A stretch of DNA of 64,000 nt. Source: a virus. The stretch covers positions 51,831-115,830 of the IMG/VR virus record IMGVR_UViG_3300032323_000716, one strand, 5' to 3'. The notes beneath the pieces were generated by a model. It did not search any database. It worked only from the letters and a program-made list of their open reading frames with translations, and had not been told where the DNA came from. Position numbers and translations under genes: made by a program. This document shows, in pieces, positions 35,778-43,641 of the stretch (within the stretch, counting starts at the first letter, position 1; each line of letters begins with the position of its first letter).

Positions 35778-36355
35778 TGCCAGATATTGATATAGATTTC
35801 GTTGATAGAGATCAGGCACTGAGTTTATTCAAACACAAAGTGGCTAGTCGAGTTGACAATCAAAGTCTAGTTAAACATAATACAGGTGTATATTTTCATC
35901 AAGTGCCTGTAGATTTAAAAACTGGATTATGTGAGATTCCCTACGAGCAAGCAGAAGATCAAGGCTTCTTTAAAATTGACTTTCTTAATGTAGGAATCTA
36001 TAAAGGTGTTCGAGATGAAAATCATTTGTTGCAATTAATGAACACAGAACCATTGTGGGATTTATTAGAACAAGACGAGTTTAGCAATCTGTTATTTCAT
36101 GTCAATGGTCACGGTAACGTTTTAAGAGCCATGAAGCCTGCAAGCATAGAACAATTGGCTTCTGTGTTAGCAGTGATCAGACCTGCTAAAAGATACTTAA
36201 TTGGTAAAGACTGGAACACAGTCATGTCTGAAGTATGGGTCAAGCCTGAGAATGATGAATACTACTTTAAGAAAAGTCATGCTATTGCTTACGCTACGGC
36301 CATAGTAGTACAGATGAATTTAATTTGCGAAGGCATATCTTACGGATACAATTAA
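35777..36355 (+). CDS. Miniature DNA polymerase III alpha-like protein
   Basis: 192 aa. It carries, in the right order, short pieces matching the catalytic palm and fingers of bacterial family C polymerase: PDIDIDF (residues 2-8), FFKIDFLNVGIYKGV (64-78), LLFHVNGHGNVLRAMKP with LAVIRPAKR (105-139), and KKSHAIAYA (165-173). The two Asp of the first motif and the Asp of KIDFL would be the metal ligands. The intervening domains, PHP, tau-binding and OB parts of the 1100-residue enzyme are gone. Seen in sequence: motif order. Inferred: descent from DnaE. Function unknown. Confidence 0.6.
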   Translation: MPDIDIDFVDRDQALSLFKHKVASRVDNQSLVKHNTGVYFHQVPVDLKTGLCEIPYEQAEDQGFFKIDFLNVGIYKGVRDENHLLQLMNTEPLWDLLEQDEFSNLLFHVNGHGNVLRAMKPASIEQLASVLAVIRPAKRYLIGKDWNTVMSEVWVKPENDEYYFKKSHAIAYATAIVVQMNLICEGISYGYN

Positions 36356-36864
36356 TGGCAAAAATAAAAAACAAATTACCAATCACTGTTTCTTGGGAAG
36401 GTCCAGAAAAAAGAGAACTGTATCTCGATTCAATGATAAAAGAAAATAATTGGAATATCGGAGTTGAAATAGGTGTACGATTTGGCCGAACCTTATTTTA
36501 TCTTTTAGATAACAATCCTAATTTAAAAATGTACGCTGTGGACATCGACACTAGTCAATTTTATAATCAACTAGTAAGCGCACGATACGCAGATAGATTA
36601 GTTGTATTAGAAGGAGACAGTTCGACACTGGCTTCAACTATTAAAGAAACTGTTGATTTTGTTTTTATAGATGGCGCACATTCTAAAAAGGCAGTGATCA
36701 AAGATATAACTGAATATAGAAAAATACTTAAAGATGATAGAGGATTGACTGGTCATGATATAGACTATCCGTCTATACAGTCTGCACTATCTGATCTAGG
36801 TATTAATTATGATGTAGGTCCAGATAATGTTTGGACTTTTAAATCAACCGGGCTTTCTAATTAA
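36355..36864 (+). CDS. Class I methyltransferase-like protein
   Basis: 169 aa from the TAATG overlap at 36355. GVEIGVRFGRTLFYLL is the SAM loop, MYAVDIDTSQF the acidic second strand, and VDFVFIDGAHSKKAVIKDI the fourth, as in the Methyltransf_24 type. Its 3' end overlaps the convergent gene by 21 bases. Target unknown. Confidence 0.72.
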   Translation: MAKIKNKLPITVSWEGPEKRELYLDSMIKENNWNIGVEIGVRFGRTLFYLLDNNPNLKMYAVDIDTSQFYNQLVSARYADRLVVLEGDSSTLASTIKETVDFVFIDGAHSKKAVIKDITEYRKILKDDRGLTGHDIDYPSIQSALSDLGINYDVGPDNVWTFKSTGLSN

Positions 36865-37215
36865 CGTAATAGACTTACGTTTAATTCTTTTTACAATAAT
36901 ATCATTTAGGCTTGTGCAAGGCCCAAAAAGCACCTTAACGTCTTTGGTGCTAAAGTTTCTTATTGAATAGCGAAACTCCGTAATTTCTTTGTTTAGAAAA
37001 ATATTGATAGGAATTTGACGATTGCTTTCCCACCACCAAACTTCACCTAATTCTAAAAATCTCTGTTTTTCCCAGTCTGTACGTATACTAGCATAATCAT
37101 ACATGCTAGTAACCTGAGAATCTTGATTAATGACAATGCCTACATATTCTGCATTGACGTGATTTAGCACGGTTATGAATGGAAAATTTTCTTGTAGGTT
37201 TTCAGTTATACGCAT
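36844..37215 (-). CDS. Conserved protein, unknown function
   Basis: 123 aa. Beta-rich (FITVLNHVNAEYVGIVINQD) with an aromatic ELGEVWWWESNRQIPINIFL stretch and a basic C-terminus (IIVKRIKRKSITLIR). A lone - strand gene in a + strand block. Its start region overlaps the late promoter of the divergent gene. Confidence 0.65.
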   Translation of the reverse strand: MRITENLQENFPFITVLNHVNAEYVGIVINQDSQVTSMYDYASIRTDWEKQRFLELGEVWWWESNRQIPINIFLNKEITEFRYSIRNFSTKDVKVLFGPCTSLNDIIVKRIKRKSITLIRKPG

Positions 37216-37217
37216 AG

Positions 37218-37224
37218 ATAAATA
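37218..37224 (+). promoter_or_regulatory. Late promoter
   Basis: ATAAATA 18 bases before the ATG at 37243. It ends replication-gene continuity and starts a virion gene. Confidence 0.7.
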
Positions 37225-37242
37225 TTGCTAGGGTTCCAAATT

Positions 37243-38313
37243 ATGCAATTAATTTCAGTTTATTTATATCCAAACAGGGTCGATGCTTATACAAATTATC
37301 TGGCCTCTTGGAAAACAGAGAGGTATCGTAAAGTGTACAATCGCAATCTAAAAATATTCCGCGGTGCAGATAATCGCATCGATATACAAATACGCAATTC
37401 AGACGAAAAGCCGTATGATGTATCAATCTATGATGATTTTGTGTTTAATCTTGTAAACAAAGAAACTAAAGAATTAATCCTTAGCAAAGCCTGTACAGTT
37501 CAAAGTGCCGCTACTGGAAAAGTATATGTAACCCTAACTGAAAATGAATTAACAGATATAGAGCCTGGATTTTATCAGTACTCTGTTATCGGTCAAACAC
37601 GCAGCGACAGCGATGCTAGTTTAGTCACAGCAAGAACTCCTTTTTATATCGATTCACAATACGGTGCATTTGCCACCATTGAAATCTTTGGTGATGTTTT
37701 TGGCGAACCTCTTGATAGTGTTAAGATTGATGAATTTAGAGATTTTAGAGTTAACAACGCTAGCCAAGAAAAATATCTACTATCAAGTATTATAGATGCA
37801 AGACCTAATCTTAGCACACCTCAATCTTTGCATACTTTTCAATTTTACTTTACCAATTACACAGGCACTGTAGTTATCCAAGGCAGTCAAAGTGATGGAG
37901 GTAATCCACAAGTATGGGTAGATCTAGATACTGAAGAGATGGTTAATCAATCAACGCCAACTTATAAAAATATCACAGGCAAGTATAATTGGTTTAGGAT
38001 TAGATTTGGTAATACATTTAATAATTCGGCTAGATTCGTAATTGGACAAACATTTAATGGTTCATATGCAGTTAGTGTCTACGACGGCGGGTCTGGATAT
38101 ACTGTAGGACAACAATTGGTAATCACTGGAGACCTATTAGGGGGCTTTTCTGGTGTAAACGACTTGAATATCACTGTAACTTCTGTGAATGTAAACGGTG
38201 CAGTGACTGGAATAACATTCACCGGCGTTTCAGCACCAAACGATCGAAGTTATGTTTTGGGTGCGACTGGAACTCCTACCGCAGGGGCTATTGACAAAAT
38301 CTTATACAGATAG
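37243..38313 (+). CDS. Virion structural protein (tail or baseplate type)
   Basis: 356 aa from the ATG at 37243; a TTG at 37225 is less likely. All-beta protein. The C-terminal 80 residues hold a phage-virion repeat type: YDGGSGYTVGQQLVITGDLLGG, then NDLNITVTSVNVNGAVTG and a final GTPTAGA turn. This repeat is common in tail and fibre proteins of marine T4-like phages. The N-terminal domain (VSIYDDFVFNLVNKETKEL) resembles beta-sandwich tail proteins. A late gene lying inside the replication block. Confidence 0.7.
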   Translation: MQLISVYLYPNRVDAYTNYLASWKTERYRKVYNRNLKIFRGADNRIDIQIRNSDEKPYDVSIYDDFVFNLVNKETKELILSKACTVQSAATGKVYVTLTENELTDIEPGFYQYSVIGQTRSDSDASLVTARTPFYIDSQYGAFATIEIFGDVFGEPLDSVKIDEFRDFRVNNASQEKYLLSSIIDARPNLSTPQSLHTFQFYFTNYTGTVVIQGSQSDGGNPQVWVDLDTEEMVNQSTPTYKNITGKYNWFRIRFGNTFNNSARFVIGQTFNGSYAVSVYDGGSGYTVGQQLVITGDLLGGFSGVNDLNITVTSVNVNGAVTGITFTGVSAPNDRSYVLGATGTPTAGAIDKILYR

Positions 38314-38325
38314 TATAATCTGTGT

Positions 38326-39348
38326 ATGACGTTAGTCGTAGACAAATTTAGATCTCTCTTACCTCGACTCAAAACTAGCCCTAGCGGCTGGATGAGTTTC
38401 AATGCTCCTTGTTGTCATCATCGAGGACATCGAACCGACACTAGAAAACGTGCCGGTGTTGTTTTAACCGAAGGTATTATTTACAACTGTTTTAATTGTA
38501 AATTTAGTACAGGATGGACTCCTGGATCGACACTATCTCCTAAGTTTAAAACTCTTTGTCAATGGTTGGGTGCAAATGATGATACAATCAAAGAGTTAAC
38601 CTTTGAAGCCTTAAAGACTGAAGGCGAAGGATATGTTCCTACAACATTCGTTGAACAAAAGATAGATTTTGAAACCAAAGAGTTACCAGAAGGCTCGATG
38701 CCGTTGCTAGACTGGGTCGAAAGTGCGTATTATCAAGATTTAGAAGATCTATTAGATCCTGCTATTTCTTATCTAGTAAGCAGAGGATTTGATCCGTTCG
38801 ATGGAAATTTTTATTGGAGTCCTGCTCCTGGTTACGAAAACAGAGTAATCATACCTTTTTTCTACGAAGGAAAGATAGTAGGCAACACAGCCAGAAAAAC
38901 CACGCAAGGCCGTCCTAAATATCTATCAGATCAACACCCCTTCTTTGTGTTTAACACTGATGCACAGGTAGAAAATCATAGATACGTATTTGTAGTAGAA
39001 GGACCGTTTGATGCTTTATCAATAGGTGGCGTAGCACTACTCACTAACGAAGTCAGCGAGCAACAATCGAGAATAATTAATAATATGAACAAGGATGTCA
39101 TAGTAATTCCTGATCAAGATAAAGCAGGGTTAACTTTGATAGATCAAGCGGCAAAATTAGGTTGGAAGGTTGCTTTTCCAACATGGGATGAATCAATCAA
39201 AGACTGTGCGGATGCTGTGTCCAAATATGGTAAATTGTTTGTTATAGTAGATGCTATTAAAACAGCCACAGACAATCCTGTCAAGATTGAAATAGAGAAA
39301 CGAAAATTGCTAAACAAATTTACCGAGTTGGAGAAAAACGATGTTTAA
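38326..39348 (+). CDS. gp61: DNA primase gp61
   Basis: 340 aa, as in T4 (342 aa). Makes RNA primers for lagging-strand synthesis with gp41. Zinc-binding front: CCHHRGH (residues 29-35) with CFNC (55-58). TOPRIM core: YVFVVEGPFDALSIGG with the Glu, and DVIVIPDQDKAG with DxD. The 8-base 3' overlap leads into a small gene. Confidence 0.9.
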   Translation: MTLVVDKFRSLLPRLKTSPSGWMSFNAPCCHHRGHRTDTRKRAGVVLTEGIIYNCFNCKFSTGWTPGSTLSPKFKTLCQWLGANDDTIKELTFEALKTEGEGYVPTTFVEQKIDFETKELPEGSMPLLDWVESAYYQDLEDLLDPAISYLVSRGFDPFDGNFYWSPAPGYENRVIIPFFYEGKIVGNTARKTTQGRPKYLSDQHPFFVFNTDAQVENHRYVFVVEGPFDALSIGGVALLTNEVSEQQSRIINNMNKDVIVIPDQDKAGLTLIDQAAKLGWKVAFPTWDESIKDCADAVSKYGKLFVIVDAIKTATDNPVKIEIEKRKLLNKFTELEKNDV

Positions 39349-39457
39349 AGCCTTGAAAGATTTTTTTACTTGGCCATGGAGACGATATCAACAAAATCGT
39401 GCATGGAAGAAAAGATTAGAAGAACTTAAGAAAAGAGACCCGTTCATTTACAAATGA
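39341..39457 (+). CDS. Small basic protein between primase and carbamoyltransferase
   Basis: 38 aa, too short for usual gene callers. It starts MFKALKDFFTWPWRRYQQ and ends KKRDPFIYK, a Trp-rich amphipathic front and basic back. It overlaps the primase by 8 bases and the next gene by 4 (ATGA), which is strong evidence for translation. A membrane-edge or protein-binding role is possible. Function unknown. Confidence 0.7.
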   Translation: MFKALKDFFTWPWRRYQQNRAWKKRLEELKKRDPFIYK

Positions 39458-40422
39458 TTACTTGGGGAATTAATGCTCTTAATCATGATGCTAGTATTGC
39501 TGTTGTTAATAATGGCGAGTTAAGATTTTGGAAACGCAGTTCTGAATACACAGGTGTTGCTGGAGATCAATATCTGTGTTCTAGAATTTATCATGATGCT
39601 CTTAACGCCAGTAATGGGCGAGGACCAGACGAAATAGTTTGGTATGAACATCCTCTTTGGAAAAAATGCAGACAGTTCTATGCAGGACAGTTCTATGCAG
39701 CCTTTGATTTAAATGATATGCCTAGTAGGTATCTTAAAAAATTAGGTTGGCCTAATTTTAAGATGTCGTATATCAGTCATCATCTAAGTCATGCTGCCGC
39801 AGGTTACTATACATCTCCTTTTAAAGAGGCTTCTGTAGTTGTTCTAGATGCAATTGGCGAGTGGGAAAGTATGTCAATATGGAAAGCCCAAGACATGAAA
39901 CTTACTAGAGTTTTCAGCAGATCTTACCCTACTAGTCTTGGTATATTTTATTCGGCATTTACAGACTTAATTGGTCTAAAGCCGTTAGGAGAAGAACATG
40001 TATTGCAGAAACTTAGCGAACAAGGCGATCCTTCTAGATATAGAGAACAGGTTAAAAAATATTGGAGAGACGATCTAACTCTTAGATATAATTTACACAA
40101 GGGTGTTTGGAATTGGTCCGATCTCGACATGGATGATCAAGGTAAAAAAGATCTTGCTGCCGCAGTACAAGAACAGTTTGAATTACAGGCACAGAAAGTA
40201 TTCGACTGGGCAAAGAAACTTGCACCTAGTGATAATCTAGTTTATATGGGCGGTTGTGCAATGAACAGTAAATTCAATAACTCCCTGTCAGATCAATATA
40301 AAAAGATTTGGAGTTTGTCTATACCCGGAGATGCCAGCAGTGCTATAGGGGCTGCACTGTATAAACAACAGAAAAGAGTTACTTTACCTTTTTCTCAGGT
40401 AAAGCACATAGGGATTAAATGA
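39454..40422 (+). CDS. Carbamoyltransferase (NodU/CmcH type), short form
   Basis: 322 aa. Transfers carbamoyl groups to sugars or small molecules. N-terminal ASKHA-like start GINALNHDASIAVVNNGEL, the metal/ATP site SHHLSHAAAGYYTSPF, VVVLDAIGEWES and YMGGCAMNSKFN. The usual 570-aa enzyme has a C-terminal YrdC-like catalytic half that is missing here. A target on phage nucleotides or glycans is possible. Short forms of this kind occur in other T4-like aquatic phages from memory. Confidence 0.83.
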   Translation: MITWGINALNHDASIAVVNNGELRFWKRSSEYTGVAGDQYLCSRIYHDALNASNGRGPDEIVWYEHPLWKKCRQFYAGQFYAAFDLNDMPSRYLKKLGWPNFKMSYISHHLSHAAAGYYTSPFKEASVVVLDAIGEWESMSIWKAQDMKLTRVFSRSYPTSLGIFYSAFTDLIGLKPLGEEHVLQKLSEQGDPSRYREQVKKYWRDDLTLRYNLHKGVWNWSDLDMDDQGKKDLAAAVQEQFELQAQKVFDWAKKLAPSDNLVYMGGCAMNSKFNNSLSDQYKKIWSLSIPGDASSAIGAALYKQQKRVTLPFSQVKHIGIK

Positions 40423-40523
40423 TCAAAAATTTATACACTTATGGCAATTCTCATTATTATAAGGCTTTACTTTCTATACCAAGAAAGTGTATAATAGCAA
40501 AAGGATATGTATTTCATGATTGA
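40419..40523 (+). CDS. Possible 34-aa ORF overlapping the gp41 promoter
   Basis: Starts in an ATGA overlap with the carbamoyltransferase (MIKNLYTYGNSHYYK). The second half coincides with the gp41 promoter. The overlap favours it, while the length and promoter argue against it. Confidence 0.3.
   Translation: MIKNLYTYGNSHYYKALLSIPRKCIIAKGYVFHD
40466..40495 (+). promoter_or_regulatory. Sigma70-type promoter for gp41
   Basis: TTTACT, 18-bp spacer, TATAAT, about 40 bases before the gp41 start. Confidence 0.6.
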
Positions 40524-40535
40524 TTACGTTATAAC

Positions 40536-41957
40536 ATGATAAAAGACTACGGATACGAAGAACAAAAACTATATTTAGAATTGATGTTGGCAGACGCTGA
40601 GGTGTTTGTTCGTTGTCAAGGAATTTTTGATCACACATTGTTTGATCGCAAACTACAAGATGCCGCTGAATTCATCAACGAATATGCTAAACAATATTCT
40701 GTATTGCCCGACTACGAAATGGTCAATGCTACTTGCAAGATACAGTTGAGAAAACCTGATGACGCCAAAGAAGGACATCTCGAATGGCTCATGGATGAGT
40801 TTGAAAATTTTACAAGACACAAAGCATTAGAACGTGCTATCATTGGATCTGCAGATCTTTTAGAAAAGAAAGATTATGGCGCAGTAGAAGTCATGATCAA
40901 AGAAGCAGTACAGATAGGTCTTGCCAAAGACATGGGCACAGACTATTTTGCAGATCCTCGTTCTAGATTGATGCGTATCAAAGATAAGAATGGACAGATT
41001 AGCACTGGGTGGCCTAGTCTTGATCGTAGACTGTTTGGTGGCATGAACAGGGGCGAACTGAATATCTTTGCAGGTGGTTCAGGAGCAGGTAAATCTTTGT
41101 TCTTGGCTAACCTTGGTGTGAACTGGGCATTGAATGGTTTGAATGTTGTTTATCTAACATTAGAACTTTCTGAAGATCTAGTTTGTATGCGTATGGATGC
41201 AATGACCACTGGCGTACATACTAAAGAGATTTTTAAAGAATTAGATGATGTAGAAATGAAGGTTAGAATCATCGGAAAGAAATCAGGAGCATATCAGGTC
41301 AAATATATGCCTTCCGGTAAAACTGCCAATGACATTCGTGCTTATCTCAAAGAATACGAAATTAAAACTGGACGTAAAGTTGATGTGCTGTTAGTAGACT
41401 ATTTGGACTTGCTCATGCCAATCAGTAAAAAGATTAGTCCTGCAGATTTGTTTATCAAAGACAAATATGTGTCAGAAGAACTGCGTAATCTTGCAGTTGA
41501 AAGACAATGCATCTTAGTTACTGCGGCACAGTTGAACCGTGGTGCTGTTGAAGAAGTTGAGTTTGATCACAGTCATATTTCGGGCGGTCTGTCAAAGATT
41601 CAAACTGCGGATAACGTGTTTGGTATCTTTACCAGCCGTGCAATGCGTGAACGTGGTCGTTATCAAATACAATTAATGAAAACTCGTTCATCTAGTGGTG
41701 TGGGACAAAAAGTGGATCTAGAATTTAATTTAGAGACACTTAAGATTAGCGATCTGCCAGAAGATGAACAAGAAAGTCATAATGGTGCCGGAAGAGGCGC
41801 CAGCAGTATTATTGAAAATATCAAGCGTAAGACAGAAGTACAAAGAGAAGAACCAGGCGAAGGAGCCCCTATTGGCAAGGTCCGCGGACAGGTAGAAAGT
41901 ACAAAGTTACGCGAAATCTTGAATAAAATAGGCACAGATGAAGACGCACCGTTTTGA
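40536..41957 (+). CDS. gp41: Replicative DNA helicase gp41
   Basis: 473 aa, as in T4 (475 aa). DnaB-family hexameric helicase that unwinds the fork and binds the gp61 primase. N-terminal helical domain, then TGWPSLDRRLFGGMNRGEL and Walker A GGSGAGKS (residues 180-187). Walker B is VDVLLVDYLDLL, and the H4 motif is ISGGLSKIQTADNVF. The end overlaps the next gene by 20 bases. Confidence 0.95.
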   Translation: MIKDYGYEEQKLYLELMLADAEVFVRCQGIFDHTLFDRKLQDAAEFINEYAKQYSVLPDYEMVNATCKIQLRKPDDAKEGHLEWLMDEFENFTRHKALERAIIGSADLLEKKDYGAVEVMIKEAVQIGLAKDMGTDYFADPRSRLMRIKDKNGQISTGWPSLDRRLFGGMNRGELNIFAGGSGAGKSLFLANLGVNWALNGLNVVYLTLELSEDLVCMRMDAMTTGVHTKEIFKELDDVEMKVRIIGKKSGAYQVKYMPSGKTANDIRAYLKEYEIKTGRKVDVLLVDYLDLLMPISKKISPADLFIKDKYVSEELRNLAVERQCILVTAAQLNRGAVEEVEFDHSHISGGLSKIQTADNVFGIFTSRAMRERGRYQIQLMKTRSSSGVGQKVDLEFNLETLKISDLPEDEQESHNGAGRGASSIIENIKRKTEVQREEPGEGAPIGKVRGQVESTKLREILNKIGTDEDAPF

Positions 41958-42177
41958 ACTTTATCATTGGCACACACGCAACGGTAAAGATATAATAGAA
42001 GTAGACTGGCCTAAAGTACATAAAACTGTAGGCATTGATCTAATAAATTGGATCAACAAACAGCCTAAAGAAAAATGTCAATTAGTAGTAGATAAACTAA
42101 ATGACGATTTCAAATTAATGGCTGAATTTTATGATGAACAAACAGTAATGACCTATCATTTAATGTGGGCTAAATAA
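41938..42177 (+). CDS. Small conserved protein after gp41
   Basis: 79 aa. Single alpha/beta unit (FELYHWHTRNGKDIIEVDWPK, CQLVVDKLNDDFKLMAEFY). Twenty-base overlap with gp41 shows coupling. Function unknown. Confidence 0.65.
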   Translation: MKTHRFELYHWHTRNGKDIIEVDWPKVHKTVGIDLINWINKQPKEKCQLVVDKLNDDFKLMAEFYDEQTVMTYHLMWAK

Positions 42178-42180
42178 TGG

Positions 42181-42894
42181 ATGCGTCTACGAGAATTAAA
42201 CGAACGTGCAGAATTTGTCACAGTTAACAGAACCCTAAATCCAAAGATTTGGAAGGGCGATCAATTAGATCCCGCTGTTAAATCTAAATTAATAGAAATC
42301 GCTCGTGCCTTTGAGGAATTCGTCGGAATTGATCTAGAGGTAGAAGATTATACTATCACTGGTTCTAATGCCAACTATACCTGGACACAGTATTCAGATC
42401 TTGATCTACATCTTATTGTTCCCGGCACTCCATCAGATGAACAGCGTGAGTTGTTCAATGCTAAAAAAGCCCTATGGGCAGAACAGCACAATATCACTAT
42501 TAAAAGTCTGCCTGTAGAATGTTATGTTCAAGGCGAAGACGAACCTCATCATTCAACCGGTGTTTATAGTATTGCTAAAGATCGCTGGTTAATAGAGCCT
42601 AAGAAGGTCGAACCCAAGATCGACGATGCTTCAGTAGAAGCCAAAAAAGATTCAGTGATGCATGATGTTGAAATAGCCATGCTTAGTAAAGATCTAAACA
42701 AGTTACGCATAGTCAAAGAAAAAATAACTAAGATGCGCAAAGCAGGTTTAGAAAGAGCAGGAGAATGGTCTGTAGAAAACGTAGTATTCAAGATACTACG
42801 AAATCTCGGTATTATAGATCAACTCAGTGAAAAAATAAGAGAGCTCGAAGATCAAGAACTCTCTTTGGAACAACAGACTAACGTTATTAATTAA
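42181..42894 (+). CDS. Pol-beta-type nucleotidyltransferase with possible capsid tag
   Basis: 237 aa. A minimal nucleotidyltransferase site: ITGSNANYTWTQYSDLDLHLIV, with GS at 61-62 and DxD at 73-75, then a third acidic strand PVECYVQGED. Helical C-terminal half rich in Lys and Glu. The N-terminus MRLRELNE then R gives LNE|R, which fits the (L/I)xE prohead-protease rule. This could mark a packaged enzyme, but MRLREL is only weakly CTS-like. It may act on tRNA or DNA ends, which is speculation. Confidence 0.65.
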   Translation: MRLRELNERAEFVTVNRTLNPKIWKGDQLDPAVKSKLIEIARAFEEFVGIDLEVEDYTITGSNANYTWTQYSDLDLHLIVPGTPSDEQRELFNAKKALWAEQHNITIKSLPVECYVQGEDEPHHSTGVYSIAKDRWLIEPKKVEPKIDDASVEAKKDSVMHDVEIAMLSKDLNKLRIVKEKITKMRKAGLERAGEWSVENVVFKILRNLGIIDQLSEKIRELEDQELSLEQQTNVIN

Positions 42895-43580
42895 TCGTTC
42901 TTATTGCCAAACAGTTGCAGTAGGCTCAAGAAGATATTAATAAAATCTAGATATAGTGTCAAAGCACCTAGGATCTCTAGATTACCTTCATTTTCCACAG
43001 AAACCATTTCACGGATACGTTGCGTATCATATGCAGTCAAGCCTGTGAAAATAACGATAGCCAATGCTGAAATAACCATAGCGGCTACACTGCTACCAAT
43101 AAAAATATTAACAACACTGGCAATAACGATAGCAATCAAACCTACGAACAGGAATGATCCAAGACTGGTAAGATCACGTTTAGTGAAGTAACCATAAAAA
43201 CTCATTACGCCAAATAGGATAGCACCGCCCATAAATGCTGATACGATACTGCCCAAACTGTAGACTACAAAAATTGTAGCAAAACTTAGACCCATTAGAG
43301 CAGCAAATCCATGTAGTGCTAATGTAGCCACAGGCTTGGTCATTTTATAGATACCAAATCCTAGTGCAAAGATGGCTACCAAAGGTGCAAAAATTACAAC
43401 CCATTTCATAGCACCCGTAAAGAAAAATGCCATAGCAGCAGGTGAACTGGCCACTAACAAACTGACAATCATTGAAGTAAGAATGGCCAAACCCATATGA
43501 CCGTATACACGACCCATGGCAGAATTGATCTGATCAGCAGTCCTATATCCAAAAGGTGCGTCAGCGATAAAACTATTCAT
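42891..43580 (-). CDS. Bax-inhibitor-1-like membrane protein
   Basis: 229 aa with about seven membrane segments. Matches the BI-1/YccA/YbhL family: MGLAILTSMIVSLLV near the start and the family signature GLTAYDTQRIREM followed by ALTLYLDFINIFLSLLQLFG. In bacteria, YccA modulates the FtsH membrane protease. T4-like phages use FtsH-linked control in lysogeny decisions elsewhere, but a role here is only inferred. It has its own early promoter and an AGGAG site. The stop overlaps the convergent nucleotidyltransferase by 4 bases. Confidence 0.88.
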   Translation of the reverse strand: MNSFIADAPFGYRTADQINSAMGRVYGHMGLAILTSMIVSLLVASSPAAMAFFFTGAMKWVVIFAPLVAIFALGFGIYKMTKPVATLALHGFAALMGLSFATIFVVYSLGSIVSAFMGGAILFGVMSFYGYFTKRDLTSLGSFLFVGLIAIVIASVVNIFIGSSVAAMVISALAIVIFTGLTAYDTQRIREMVSVENEGNLEILGALTLYLDFINIFLSLLQLFGNKND

Positions 43581-43609
43581 AGTAACATCTCCTAGTTAAG
43601 ATAGTGTTT

Positions 43610-43638
43610 ATTATACACTAATTTATCAGGTATGTCAA
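43610..43638 (-). promoter_or_regulatory. Sigma70-type promoter for the Bax-inhibitor-like gene
   Basis: TTGACA, 17-bp spacer, TATAAT on the - strand. Confidence 0.88.
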
Positions 43639-43641
43639 TGA

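Noticed and set aside
42181-42894. Reading as a CCA-adding enzyme
   Set aside because: Both tRNA genes encode CCA, and only the minimal GS...DxD motif is visible, so a specific name is not supported.
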